In this document: piece by piece, positions 1 to 9,072 of the stretch
How the letters are laid out: each line of letters opens with the position of its first letter
Position numbering within the stretch: position 1 is the stretch's first letter
NCBI RefSeq assembly: GCF_014697355.1
Contig: NZ_JACJRQ010000028.1
Location: forward strand, 41,092 to 105,091
DNA from: Nostoc calcicola FACHB-3891
GTDB lineage: Bacteria > Cyanobacteriota > Cyanobacteriia > Cyanobacteriales > Nostocaceae
Direction: 5' to 3'
Length of the DNA stretch: 64,000 bases
Notes under the pieces: generated by a model
What the model saw: the letters and a program-made list of their open reading frames with translations, nothing else
Databases searched by the model: none
Told to the model about the DNA's origin: nothing
Translations under genes and position numbers: made by a program

Positions 1-79
1 CAAAAAAGATATAAAGAACTTTTGCTTCCCATCTACCTCCTTACCCTCATGACTACCAAGTAAAGGAATCTCAATAGCT

Positions 80-364
80 ATGAACTCCAAAGCATTACCA
101 CGCCAAATCAATAATCTCGAAGTAGGTGTTTATGAGTGCGAAATACATCTCAAATTTAGGTTGATTGAGGAAAAGAGTCTATTGGGCGATCGCGAGCAAC
201 TCTTACAGGTGCTACTCGATGCTTTGACCGAGGGTTCTGACGATTTTCTAGAGACGCTACAAGCGTCCGTTAAAGCCCAGGAAATATCAGAGTTCAAAGC
301 CTCACCTCAAATGCGACGACAGCTAATGCGCTTGCGTAATGCTGCTGAAAATCCCCAAATTTAA
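80..364 (+). CDS. Small conserved hypothetical protein
   Basis: This is a 94-residue, charged, soluble protein with no signal peptide or membrane segment. The middle (about residues 30-75) reads as two or three amphipathic helices, and the C-terminus is Arg/Gln-rich. The ATG follows an AAGGA sequence by about 12 bases, which is a weak ribosome site. It contains a HIP1-like GGCGATCGCGAG stretch, as cyanobacterial coding sequence often does. I do not recognise a named family. Its composition and normal codon use suggest a real gene, but no function is assigned. The next gene downstream lies on the opposite strand. Confidence 0.6.
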   Translation: MNSKALPRQINNLEVGVYECEIHLKFRLIEEKSLLGDREQLLQVLLDALTEGSDDFLETLQASVKAQEISEFKASPQMRRQLMRLRNAAENPQI

Positions 365-941
365 AGGTGTAATTTAAGTAGCAAAAATCGTGAATTAGGT
401 ATCAAATCAAATAGCGATCTCATACCCCATATACACTCGTTGCAATAAAAACTAAGCAGTCAGTAGATTTCATAAAATATTTTGATTTCTGCTTTGTGAA
501 AGTCTTATTTAGCAGCACAAAGTCCCAGGAACAGTTTCCTTAATTAAAAACTTTGTAGCAAAGGTTACTGGTAGAATCTCAAAGCAAATTCAGCCGGGTG
601 CATTTTACTGAGTTAACATCAAAACATTGGGGAAAAATAAAACCCTGTGTCTTTACAGATGGGGCGTTAGACAACAGGTGCAAATCAAATGAAAACCTAA
701 AAGACCAAAGTAAAAATAAATAGCCTTTCTTTTAGCTTTTTACTTTAGCTAAGTGCCTGGTTTGCGGAAATACTTATGTTTTATCTATTACTGGTAATCG
801 GTTATGGTTTAGCAGCCAGTTATCTGTTACCAATTGCGCTCTGAGGAGGGAGTGGGGAGTGTGGGGGGAAAGAGAATTTATGCTTCCTCATCTTCCTCCC
901 ACACCGGACACACCTCTTCCCCGTTCCCCATTCCCTATTCC
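365..941. other. Gene-poor interval
   Basis: This 577-base, AT-rich stretch separates the first gene from the regulator on the other strand. It holds only one candidate, a 22-codon membrane peptide (776-844). Its last 90 bases are T/C-rich repeats of the TTCCCCATTCCC type just after the regulator's stop codon. I see no RNA gene or clear terminator. Confidence 0.6.
776..844 (+). CDS. Candidate 22-residue membrane micropeptide
   Basis: An ATG-to-TGA frame of 22 codons encodes an almost entirely hydrophobic peptide that begins MFYLLLVIGYGLAAS and ends LLPIAL. The length and composition fit one transmembrane helix, like the small subunits of photosystems and cytochrome complexes. It does not match PsaM, PetL, PetG, PsbN or Ycf12 as I remember them. 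There is no good ribosome site. It could be chance, so confidence is low. Confidence 0.2.
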   Translation: MFYLLLVIGYGLAASYLLPIAL

Positions 942-1637
942 CTATTTAGCAAGACCGTGTTCTAGAGCAAAACGAACTAACTCTGTACGGCTATTGGTGC
1001 CGGTTTTACTAAACAAACGGCTGACGTATTTTTCTACGTTGCGGACGCTGGTTTCCAAACGACGGGCGATTTCTTTGTTCATCAACCCTTGGGCGACTAA
1101 GTTTAAAACACTTTGTTCTCTGGGAGTCAGATCAATTTTGAAAGGGGCTGGCGATTGGGAAATGGCATTTCTTTGAGTTAATAACGCCTTGATTTGGGCA
1201 ATTTGATTGGCAAGTTCAGCAATATCAGGGGTTTCAGTTTCATCTGACGTAGTTGGGGCTTTAGCGTTGCGGCGGGCTAGCAAATTTTCAACTATGGCGA
1301 CTAACTCATCTGGGTCGAAGGGTTTGGGTAGATAAGCATCGACACCAGCTTGATAGCCTTGGATGCGATCGCCTGTCATCCCTTTAGCAGTTAAAAATAC
1401 TACGGGGAGTGCTTGGAAACGAGGATCTTCTCGCAGTTGCTTCAGGAACTGATAGCCATCCACCTGGGGCATCATCACATCGGAAATCACTAGATCGGGT
1501 GTATTCACCTGCATCAATTCCCAACCCTCAACAGCGTTACTGGCGATTTGAACGCTGAAACCGCTCTCTTGCAAATAATCTTTCACGGCTTCCCGTATCC
1601 CTGGCTCATCATCCACCAGTAACAATTGTGCTGACAT
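942..1637 (-). CDS. rre1: NarL/LuxR-type response regulator, Rre1/Ycf29-like
   Basis: This 231-residue two-component regulator has an N-terminal receiver domain (about 4-120). The acidic pocket is D9/D10, the phosphoacceptor is D53 in ISDVMMPQVDGY, and the conserved Lys lies in LTAKG. After a linker comes a LuxR-type helix-turn-helix (about 168-231) with LTPREQSVLNLVAQG and NKEIARRL. The receiver closely resembles the cyanobacterial Rre1/Ycf29 group (as in GYQFLKQLREDPRFQ and GYQAGVDAYLPKPFDPDEL). Rre1 acts with Hik34 or Hik2 in heat and salt stress responses in other cyanobacteria. That role is inferred from the family, and no kinase gene is adjacent. It is transcribed in the same direction as the NB-ARC gene upstream, from which heptameric repeats separate it. 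Confidence 0.85.
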   Translation of the reverse strand: MSAQLLLVDDEPGIREAVKDYLQESGFSVQIASNAVEGWELMQVNTPDLVISDVMMPQVDGYQFLKQLREDPRFQALPVVFLTAKGMTGDRIQGYQAGVDAYLPKPFDPDELVAIVENLLARRNAKAPTTSDETETPDIAELANQIAQIKALLTQRNAISQSPAPFKIDLTPREQSVLNLVAQGLMNKEIARRLETSVRNVEKYVSRLFSKTGTNSRTELVRFALEHGLAK

Positions 1638-1696
1638 TGAAAATATCCTTAAATTTACCTTTTTCCAATTTAGCGAAACTTGACAGGCATTGATCG

Positions 1697-1745
1697 GGAG
1701 TTAGGAGTTAGGAGTTAGGAGTTAGGAGTTAGGAGTTAGGAGTAA
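1697..1745. repeat. Tandem heptamer (GTTAGGA)n
   Basis: About six tandem copies of the heptamer GTTAGGA lie between the stop codon of the NB-ARC gene and the start of the regulator. This is the short tandemly repeated repetitive type typical of Nostoc relatives. The same heptamer, or its complement, recurs near 9000-9045, 45850-45880 and 52108-52180. Confidence 0.9.
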
Positions 1746-1808
1746 AAGTTATTCTCCCCCTGCCTCCCCTGCTCCCCTGCTCAAGAGCTTTTTCACAATT
1801 CTCCCCAT

Positions 1809-4800
1809 TTAGCGAAAGTTGACAGGGATTGAACAACCTGATTTCACTTCTACCGCCCCCAAAGCTTTTAAAGTTGATATCTCTGCTTCAGTTAACCCTT
1901 TAACCTCGGTAATAATCGTGCCTTCATAGGGACGAGCTGGCCGCAAAGTTGTCCAGCATTGGGCTGTGGCAATATCCCAACAATTGATTGTTTCATCCTG
2001 GCTACAGCTGAGGAGAGTTCGATCGCCTTGGCTCAGACTGAGCGACCATACCCAATTTTGATGGTTCTTTAGTGTAGCAAGGCAGTCTCCGGTAGCCAGA
2101 TGCCAAATTTTGATGGTGCGATCGCTACTACTGCTAATCATACGGCTACCATCGGCTGTGAATAGAATACTGATAATTTGGCCGGTATGTCCCTGGAATA
2201 TCCGCTGACAAGTTCCTGTGTGAATGTCCCACAGTTTCACTATCTGCTCATCACCACCAGTGGCAATATATCGACCATCTGGACTGACGTTAACTGCCCA
2301 AACACGGTTGGAGTCTGCTTCCCAAGTATTCAGACATTTTCCTGTCTCAACATCCCACTGTTTAACTATCTTTTCATAACCGCTACTGAAGAGAGTTTTG
2401 CCATCTTGGCTCAAAGCGATCGCTAACACAGATCCAGGATGCCCCTGTAATGTTTGGCAACATTCGCCAGAATGCACATCCCAAATCTTGATTGTATGGT
2501 CGTGGCCAGCACTAGCAAGTAAGTTACCATCTGGAGCAAAAGCGATCGCCCAGACCCAACTCCCATGACCGTGGAGAGTATTCAGACATTTTCCTGTATG
2601 GGGACTCCAAAGTTTAATAGTACGGTCGGCGCTGCCACTGGCGAGAAATTGTCCGTTGGGACTAAAGGCAACACAGAATACCCGATTACTGTGTCCGCGT
2701 AGTATGCGAAAAGGCTGGAGGCCAACCTTTAACTGTTGCGGGGCATTGAGGTTGACATCCCAAAGTTTGATCGTCTGGTCTTCATGTCCGCTGGCAAGCA
2801 GGTTTTGCTGCCAATTGTGAGCAATGCCATAAATCGCATTTCTGTGTCCTTGGATGGTTTTGGTACACTGTCCAGTGGAAACTTCCCAGACTCTAGCTGC
2901 ATGATCGTCCCCACCGCTAGCGATTAAGTGTCCTTGGGGATGAAAAGCAATTGACCAAATCCGGTTTGTATGCTTTTTTAGGGTATCTAAGCATTTTCCG
3001 GTATGTATATCCCAAATCTTCACAGTTTGGTCATAGCTGCTACTTGCCACTCGATCGCCTTGGGGACTGAATGCTACTGAGGTGACAAATCCTGTATGTC
3101 CTAGCAACGTCATCACACACATCCACACCCCAGTCCGCAGATCCCAAAGTTTCACCGCTCGATCGAAACTGCCACTAACTAATCTTTGCCCTTCTGGACT
3201 AAAAGCGATCGCTTTTACCCAATGCTGATGTCCCTTAAGGGTTTGTACGCAGCATCCAGTTTCTAGATTCCACAACTTGATTGTGTTATCTTCACCAGCT
3301 GTTGCTAGGGTTTTTCCTGTGGGATGAAAGGCGACACTCCACACACAACTACCATGTTCTAAAGTTTGCACGCATTCTGCTGTTGTCAGATCCCAGAGTT
3401 TAACTGTGCGATCGTCGCTACCACTGGCCAGAAATTGCCCATCAGGACTAAAACCCAGGGCTATGACGATGCTGGTGTGTCCATGCAGCGTTTTCAGATA
3501 TTTTCCTGTGGTAGTGTCCCAAAGTTTAATAGTATGGTCTTGCCCGCAACTCACTAAAACCGGATGCACAGGGCTAAAAGCAACATTCCACACCCAATTG
3601 TTGTGTTCTTTACAGCTAAAGAGTTGTTTTCCGTTATTGGCATCCCAAATATAAATTTCACCGTTGGTATCGCTGGTAGCAAGACAACACCCATCTGGAC
3701 TAAAGACAACGCTAGTAATACCGCTAAAGGTCGCAGCAAAAACACACTCTCGAAATGTAGTTTGGCTAAAGTTGACTTGATGTAAGTTGAGTGATGCCTG
3801 GGTTGGGCTGCGCCTGTGCAAATCGCAGTCACGAATGTTGAGACGAGAAAAATCATACCCTGTCAAATCGGTTTCTAATTGAACCAACAAATTCAGCAGG
3901 TTACCGCCACCATACCCAACTATATCTGCAATTTCATCTTGCAATTTATTAATCAGTCTGCCAAGTTTATGCTCAAGCTGACGAGTAGAGCCAAGGGCTA
4001 CTTGCAGTCGATCTAGGACAGGTAGCACAATCAGGTGAATTTGACTATCGCGGATATACTCCTTTGCCTGGGCTTTCATCAAGGCGTGACTCAGCAGATA
4101 TCGCGGCGATTCGGTCACAATTTCCTGGCATACTTGCTCAATCAAACAATCTGTCACGTATTCCATGACCACAGGTTGCTGTGTGAATCCGCCACTTTTA
4201 TTTTCAATTAAGCTACGCCAGGATAAAGACTCCAGAACTTCTATTAACTTAGGTTTAGATAGTGGTGCTGCAAGACTAGTTTGCAATTCTGCCACAGAAA
4301 CGCTTTCCCGATGAATCGCCAGCCAGTACATGACTTGTTGCTCCAATCCAGAGAGTCGTTGAAATTGCTGCTCTAGGAGATTGCCAATACCATTAAAGAT
4401 TGTTGTTCCTTCGGTAAAAAAGCGGGTAATGCTGCCTTCATACAAGTCCCGAATTGAAGTTGCAGCAATTTTCAACGCTAGGGGATTTCCGCGGTAACAT
4501 TCAATCAGTTGGCGGGTTTCGTTGTCTGTACTGAATAGCCCTTTGAGGGACAGAATTGTTTCTCCGGCTGCGACTTCTAATCCTGATAGAGCAAGAGTCC
4601 GAACTGGCAAACCATCACCTTCTAAAGCAGCGACTTGGGTAGGTTTTTCTCGACTAGTGAGGACAATACAGCTTTGATGCCTGGTTTCTCCTAATCGCCA
4701 CAAAAGTTCACCGTAGGATTCATAGCCCTCACGGTAACAACCTGATTGCTTGCCATGTTGCAACAGTGTGTCAAAATTATCCAGAATCAGCAAGCAGCGA

Positions 4801-5447
4801 AATTTTCGCAGGTACTCGATTAAACAGTTGATTTGCTCGTGAGGATCGGCGGGCAATGTGATAACTTGTTGACAAGAAAGAATTTTGATGAATTCAGTTA
4901 GCTTGTCGTGGAAAAAAGGTGCGTGCCGTAGCGATCGCCAAATGACATACTGAAATTCTCCCTGCAATTGTTCTGCTAACTTTACTGACAGTGCGGTTTT
5001 GCCCATACCACCCATACCTAGTAAAGTTACCACACGAGTGCGTGAAGCGTAGCTGTCGCCTTTAGGCGAATCGCCCACAATCCATTTACTCAAGGTTTCT
5101 AATTCAGTAGTACGTCCATAGAAGCGGGAAACATCGATCGCTTCTCCCCAGTCGATGTGAGGTGTGAAAACTTGGGAGGTGTTTGCACCATTTTGATGGT
5201 GTGCGGCTCGCTTCAGGACACCGTGGAGATTATTCTTGGTAACTTTTTCACCCAAAGCTTGAGAAAGCGATCGCCATAGTTGCGAACCAACATCTTTAAT
5301 GTGTCCGGGATCGTATGTGACTTCTCGCGCCATTTCTGAGTAAGTTTTTCCTTCCCAGGTGTGGCGAAATACAGCCTCTTGGGCTTTTGTTAAGCGTCCT
5401 CGTTTCAATAATTGCTCAACGATAGCGATCGCTTCATCAACCGTCAT
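1809..5447 (-). CDS. STAND NTPase: HTH-like N-domain, NB-ARC ATPase and WD40 repeats
   Basis: The product is a 1212-residue signal-transduction ATPase. Residues 1-80 resemble the helix-turn-helix-like N-terminal domain seen on many cyanobacterial NB-ARC proteins. Residues 105-400 form the NB-ARC ATPase, with Walker A GMGGMGKT at 144-151 and Walker B LLILDNFD at 219-226. Residues 400-560 are helical with a short pentapeptide-like stretch. From about 570 to 1175 there are roughly 14 WD40 blades, recognised by repeated endings such as IKLWD, VKIWD and LASGS. The fold suggests a ligand sensor that oligomerises on ATP binding, as in Apaf-1, plant NLR and bacterial Avs-type proteins. The effector output is not obvious. 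Residues 125-137 look like an inserted repeat. The nearest neighbour downstream is the Rre1-like regulator. Confidence 0.9.
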   Translation of the reverse strand: MTVDEAIAIVEQLLKRGRLTKAQEAVFRHTWEGKTYSEMAREVTYDPGHIKDVGSQLWRSLSQALGEKVTKNNLHGVLKRAAHHQNGANTSQVFTPHIDWGEAIDVSRFYGRTTELETLSKWIVGDSPKGDSYASRTRVVTLLGMGGMGKTALSVKLAEQLQGEFQYVIWRSLRHAPFFHDKLTEFIKILSCQQVITLPADPHEQINCLIEYLRKFRCLLILDNFDTLLQHGKQSGCYREGYESYGELLWRLGETRHQSCIVLTSREKPTQVAALEGDGLPVRTLALSGLEVAAGETILSLKGLFSTDNETRQLIECYRGNPLALKIAATSIRDLYEGSITRFFTEGTTIFNGIGNLLEQQFQRLSGLEQQVMYWLAIHRESVSVAELQTSLAAPLSKPKLIEVLESLSWRSLIENKSGGFTQQPVVMEYVTDCLIEQVCQEIVTESPRYLLSHALMKAQAKEYIRDSQIHLIVLPVLDRLQVALGSTRQLEHKLGRLINKLQDEIADIVGYGGGNLLNLLVQLETDLTGYDFSRLNIRDCDLHRRSPTQASLNLHQVNFSQTTFRECVFAATFSGITSVVFSPDGCCLATSDTNGEIYIWDANNGKQLFSCKEHNNWVWNVAFSPVHPVLVSCGQDHTIKLWDTTTGKYLKTLHGHTSIVIALGFSPDGQFLASGSDDRTVKLWDLTTAECVQTLEHGSCVWSVAFHPTGKTLATAGEDNTIKLWNLETGCCVQTLKGHQHWVKAIAFSPEGQRLVSGSFDRAVKLWDLRTGVWMCVMTLLGHTGFVTSVAFSPQGDRVASSSYDQTVKIWDIHTGKCLDTLKKHTNRIWSIAFHPQGHLIASGGDDHAARVWEVSTGQCTKTIQGHRNAIYGIAHNWQQNLLASGHEDQTIKLWDVNLNAPQQLKVGLQPFRILRGHSNRVFCVAFSPNGQFLASGSADRTIKLWSPHTGKCLNTLHGHGSWVWAIAFAPDGNLLASAGHDHTIKIWDVHSGECCQTLQGHPGSVLAIALSQDGKTLFSSGYEKIVKQWDVETGKCLNTWEADSNRVWAVNVSPDGRYIATGGDEQIVKLWDIHTGTCQRIFQGHTGQIISILFTADGSRMISSSSDRTIKIWHLATGDCLATLKNHQNWVWSLSLSQGDRTLLSCSQDETINCWDIATAQCWTTLRPARPYEGTIITEVKGLTEAEISTLKALGAVEVKSGCSIPVNFR
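5037..5075. repeat. In-frame palindromic repeat within the NB-ARC gene
   Basis: A 39-base stretch containing the hairpin TCGCCTTTAGGCGA encodes about 13 residues (GDSPKGDSYASRT) between the conserved KWIV and RVVTLLG segments of the NB-ARC domain. Family members normally have only a few residues there. Length 39 preserves the frame. Confidence 0.6.
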
Positions 5448-5635
5448 TTATTCGGTAATAATACAGGTTAACTACAATATTCCCACGCCAAACTGGATTT
5501 TTCACAAAAATTTACGTAAATCTACCAAAAAAAACCGACTTTTTCTGACCTTTTCCGACCTACAAAGTTGATACAAGGCTGTAGAGTATTTAGAAAAGCA
5601 GTTTTAGGGCGTGTTATCAATTAGGTAAACTGGAG

Positions 5636-5745
5636 TCAGTGATGCTTAGGATTAAGCAAATAGAGAAATCCAGCATTTTTAGATGGTCTACCGCGTCCGG
5701 TGTGTTGCCTAACTCGGTTAACTTGAATATCATTCAATTGGTGTA
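5636..5745 (-). pseudogene. C-terminal transposase remnant (probable)
   Basis: On the minus strand an open frame without a start codon runs into a TGA at 5636-5638. It reads ...NDIQVNRVRQHTGRGRPS, followed by KNAGFLYLLNPKHH. A basic GRGRPS linker preceded by an RVRQ-like helix resembles the C-terminal part of some IS1634/IS4-like transposases. The frame is cut off upstream exactly where a MITE-like element begins (5746). The family assignment is tentative. Confidence 0.35.
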
Positions 5746-5869
5746 ATACCAATTCTCTATAAACTTGCACTAAATAATTGAATCTCTCTTCTTGCTATTT
5801 TCTTGGCGCTCTTGGCGTTCTTGGCGGTTCGTTTTAAAAATAAAGTCGATCTTCACAGAGAATTGGTAT
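5746..5869. mobile_element. MITE-like element, ATACCAATTCTCT ends
   Basis: This element of about 124 bases is bounded by perfect 13-base terminal inverted repeats, ATACCAATTCTCT and AGAGAATTGGTAT, with TA next to each end. It has no coding capacity. The interior has a tandem TTGGCGCTC/TTGGCGTTC motif. The next element starts one base after it ends. Confidence 0.7.
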
Positions 5870-5870
5870 A

Positions 5871-6035
5871 AGAGGATGTTTGAAAAGTATTTTTCATAAC
5901 ATCAAAGCGTCGGAAACCTTACCCCCCTAGCCCCCTTCCCTACGAGGGAATGGGGGTTTCAAAGCCTCTCCCCGAAGCGGAGAGAGGTTTGGAGAGGGGT
6001 TTATAGTATACTTTACGACTTTTCAAACATCCTCT
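5871..6035. mobile_element. MITE-like element, AGAGGATGTTTGAAAAGT ends
   Basis: This element of about 165 bases has 18-base terminal inverted repeats, AGAGGATGTTTGAAAAGT on the left and its complement on the right (6018-6035). The interior is rich in CCCCTAGCCCCCTTCCC and GGAGAGG runs that can pair with each other. It has no open frame. A shorter match to one end occurs near 17530. Confidence 0.75.
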
Positions 6036-6200
6036 AAGAGTAATTTACGATTGATACGTTCGGCAGTCAGTCGTGCATCCTTCTCAAGATATCTCTAAAT
6101 AATAGGTATTCAACCGAACATGATATCAGTGGTCAAAATTCAGCCAGGTATTCTGTAGGACTAGCGGATAAATAAAGATTGCTGAATTCTGAATTCTTTT
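6036..6200. repeat. Dispersed repeat ending in GATTGCTGAATTCTGAATTC
   Basis: The stretch before the next stop codon ends with the tract GATTGCTGAATTCTGAATTC followed by T residues. The same ending is found before the stop codons at 24079 and 41355 and near 61915. It touches the TGA of the minus-strand gene starting at 6201. Confidence 0.55.
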
Positions 6201-6854
6201 TCAAGCTTTCTTAGCAGGTGCATTAGTCACTCGTGCATCTACAATATTTTGCGATACGTTTGGAATAAACCAATTCACTTCACCAGGTTTCAAGATTTTA
6301 GTACCAGCTTGATTGAATTCAATGACCCCAGTATCTGAATTTGTCTTCAAAACTAAGTTAGTTCCATTAGGAACCTTGATTGCAATACCACCCGGTAATT
6401 CTTCCTCTTGTCCATTGACACCCAAAGCGATCGCTTTAACATCATTTGGTAGATAAACTCCCTTACAATTCCATCTATCTTTGGTTGTCTCACCATTCCC
6501 CAGAAAATACAATGCAGCCCCTTCGGAGTATTCATCATCATCAAGATTTGGTTCAGCACCGTAGATAGCTAAAGTTTTTCCTGTTTGATTACTGCACTGA
6601 CCCCAGTCGATTCCTGACTCGAAAGCATATTTTTGCAACTCTAGCTCATTAATCTTTCGATCGATTTGCTCTGCTGTAGAACCCTCTAATTGAGCTTGGG
6701 TTTCTTTGACAACCTGCAAATTATTTAATTCTTCAGTCAAATTTATATAATCAGGATTTTCGGAATATTCAGGGCGATCGGCTAACGAAGGTTCCGCAAA
6801 TACTAGATTTACCAGTAATACGACTACCATCAAAATATATTTAAAGCTTTTCAT
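6201..6854 (-). CDS. Secreted hypothetical protein
   Basis: I chose the ATG at 6854, 31 codons inside the longest frame. It has a GGA-containing ribosome site, and the product then begins with a clean signal peptide (MKSFKYILMVVVLLVNLVFA, cleavage after PSLA), giving 217 residues. After the signal comes a helical, Glu/Gln-rich region (about 35-85), then a globular part with scattered aromatic residues and one WGQC/WNCKG cysteine pair that could form a disulfide. It is probably exported to the periplasm or outside. I recognise no family. It stands alone, flanked by repeats downstream and a long gene-free region upstream. Confidence 0.65.
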   Translation of the reverse strand: MKSFKYILMVVVLLVNLVFAEPSLADRPEYSENPDYINLTEELNNLQVVKETQAQLEGSTAEQIDRKINELELQKYAFESGIDWGQCSNQTGKTLAIYGAEPNLDDDEYSEGAALYFLGNGETTKDRWNCKGVYLPNDVKAIALGVNGQEEELPGGIAIKVPNGTNLVLKTNSDTGVIEFNQAGTKILKPGEVNWFIPNVSQNIVDARVTNAPAKKA

Positions 6855-7506
6855 GTTTTTGTTCCAAGTTTTAAAATTTGCAGTTGATGACATTTTAAAC
6901 ACAACTGTCAACATTATAACTAATGTTAAATCTTCAATTTTTTTCACAAATCACCCCTAAGACTTCGATTTTTTGAGGGATTACAAGCATCAATTTCAGT
7001 CTTACGTATCATTGAAACTGCTTTTTGAAAATACTGCTATGTAAAGATAATTTTATACTAGTTATTGTTCAGCAATCATATCGGCAAAAATTAGCTTTAT
7101 CCAAATATGTATTAATTTCATCACCCGCTACAATTTAATTTCAATAATTCCGATAGATTTATCGGGTATTATTTATAACTAGTAAAAATGAATATTTATG
7201 ATATTCATTAGCAAAAATGAACTTGAAATATTCCGCGTTACATAGCACATTATCGAGTTTTGATTTACAGAAATAAAAATCAAGTTCAGATTTTTACTAA
7301 TACTTGATTGTGGTAAATATATCGGGTAGTATTAAATCTATCTAGGGAAATACGACTAAAGACATAGATATGTAAGTGAGAGATATATCGATATGTGTAA
7401 GTAGAAATCGGCGACTGGTCAAGGGGAGATTTAACTCAAAAGTTAACTTTTAATTACCCGTATCTCTATCGATATATGCGTCTTTTCAAACATTAAAATT
7501 TGCTCA
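6855..7506. other. AT-rich divergent intergenic region
   Basis: About 650 bases separate two divergently transcribed genes and probably hold both promoters. The strongest local signals are a direct repeat of TATCGGGTA (near 7165 and 7319) and two ATCGATAT-centred palindromic tracts, near 7383 and 7467, before the permease gene. These may bind a regulator. No open frame or RNA gene is apparent. Confidence 0.45.
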
Positions 7507-8958
7507 ATGAAAACAGAAAAACCATCCCATCAGAGTATTCATGGTTTAAGACCAGATTGTCTTTCTTTCTCGGAAGTATTGGCGCAATCTTTTGCCGTAA
7601 TTGCACCGACGACAATACCAGCATCTAATATTGGCTTAATTGTTGCGCTTTCAGGAAACGGCACTTGGCTGAGTTTTCTGATTGGTTTGATAGGATTATT
7701 GTTTGTGAGTATCAACATCAACCAATTTGCCAGCCGCTCGGCTTCTCCAGGTTCACTGTACTCTTATATTTCCAAAGGTCTTGGTTCTACAGCGGGTGTT
7801 GTTTGTGGCTGGAGTTTGGTACTGGCTTATTTATTTACTGGGATGTCTGTTTTGTGTGGTTTTGCCAACTTCAGCGGTGTTTTAATAGGTCATTTGGGCA
7901 TTCATCCCTCTAGTATTACATTGCTGGCGATCGGTGCAGGGATTTCTTGGTATGCAGCCTATAAAGATATCCAACTTTCAGCTGTAGCAATCAATAGGAT
8001 GGAAGGCGCTTCAATCCTATTGATTGCAATCTTATGCATAATTATTTGGGCACACAAAGGTTTTGCGTTGGATATGTCCCAATTAAGCCTTTCCGGTACA
8101 ACTCCAGGTAGTGTGGCTACGGGACTTGTATTGGTAATGTTTGCTTTCTCTGGCTTTGAAAGTGCTACATCTTTGGGTGATGAAGCAAAAAAACCATTAC
8201 AAACGATCCCTAAATCTGTGATGGGTAGTGTCATCCTCGCCGGTCTGTTCTACATATCAACAACATATATAGAAGTCCTGGGCTTTAGTGGTACTGGTGT
8301 CTCCATTACTCAAACTGAAGAACCTCTGGGTTTTTTATCCCAACAAGCAGGAGTTGGCTTTTTGGGAGAATTTGTGGCTTTGGGTGCTTTATTTAGCTTC
8401 TTTGCTTGCATCCTTGGTAGCATCAACCCGGCCGCTAGAGTGTTTTTCTTGATGGCGCGTCATGGTCTATTCCATTCCTCATTGGGAACAGCACACTCAT
8501 CTAACAAAACGCCCCACGTTGCAGTCACGATGTGTTCGTTGATAACATTTTTCGTGCCCGCTGTCATGTCCCTATTTAATATCAAGTTGTTTGAGAGTAT
8601 GGGTTATTTGGGGGCAATTTGTAGCTACGGATTTTTAACAGTCTACATTCTGATTTCCGTTGCGGCTCCAGTTTACCTATACAAAATTAGAAAACTCCGG
8701 CGGCGAGATGTGGTGTTTTCCGTTGTCGGAGTTGGGTTCATGATGATTCCAGTTTTAGGTAGTGTAGGAATTCCTGGCAGTACACTTTTTCCAGTTCCCG
8801 AAGCTCCTTACAATGCCTTTCCCTACTTGTTCTTGTCATACATACTTGTCACTTGTGGGTGGTTCATTATCAAAAGACTACGTTCTCCAAACCTAGTTGT
8901 GAAAATGCGCCAAGGAATTGAAGAGATTCACACTAGATTCAGCGATACCAGGAATTGA
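7507..8958 (+). CDS. APC-superfamily amino acid permease
   Basis: This 483-residue inner-membrane protein has about 12 predicted hydrophobic segments. The amino acid/polyamine/organocation signature is in the first helices: LSFSEVLAQSFAVIAPTTIP with an unwound-helix Gly, and a later FAFSGFESATSLGDEAKKP segment typical of helix 6 in the family. It probably imports amino acids or related amines by H+ or exchange coupling, but the substrate cannot be read from the sequence. No clear ribosome site precedes the ATG. The gene is monocistronic by spacing. Heptameric GGGGAGAT and AACTCCT tracts follow it. Confidence 0.85.
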   Translation: MKTEKPSHQSIHGLRPDCLSFSEVLAQSFAVIAPTTIPASNIGLIVALSGNGTWLSFLIGLIGLLFVSININQFASRSASPGSLYSYISKGLGSTAGVVCGWSLVLAYLFTGMSVLCGFANFSGVLIGHLGIHPSSITLLAIGAGISWYAAYKDIQLSAVAINRMEGASILLIAILCIIIWAHKGFALDMSQLSLSGTTPGSVATGLVLVMFAFSGFESATSLGDEAKKPLQTIPKSVMGSVILAGLFYISTTYIEVLGFSGTGVSITQTEEPLGFLSQQAGVGFLGEFVALGALFSFFACILGSINPAARVFFLMARHGLFHSSLGTAHSSNKTPHVAVTMCSLITFFVPAVMSLFNIKLFESMGYLGAICSYGFLTVYILISVAAPVYLYKIRKLRRRDVVFSVVGVGFMMIPVLGSVGIPGSTLFPVPEAPYNAFPYLFLSYILVTCGWFIIKRLRSPNLVVKMRQGIEEIHTRFSDTRN

Positions 8959-9060
8959 CTGGGGAGATGGGGAGGTGGGGAGATGGGGAGGAATAACTCT
9001 TAACTCCTAACTCCTAACTCCTAACTTCTAACTCCTAACTCCCAACGCCAAAATCCAAAA
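8959..9060. repeat. Heptameric repeat tracts GGGGAGAT/AACTCCT
   Basis: Just after the permease stop lie repeated GGGGAGAT units, then five or six TAACTCC heptamers, then CCAAAAT repeats up to the next start. This is the same heptamer as at 1697, read on the other strand. Confidence 0.85.
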
Positions 9061-9072
9061 TCCAAAATTAAT

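Noticed and set aside
859..1176. 105-residue frame on the plus strand
   Set aside because: It is the opposite strand of the response regulator and starts in TTCCCC-type repeats.
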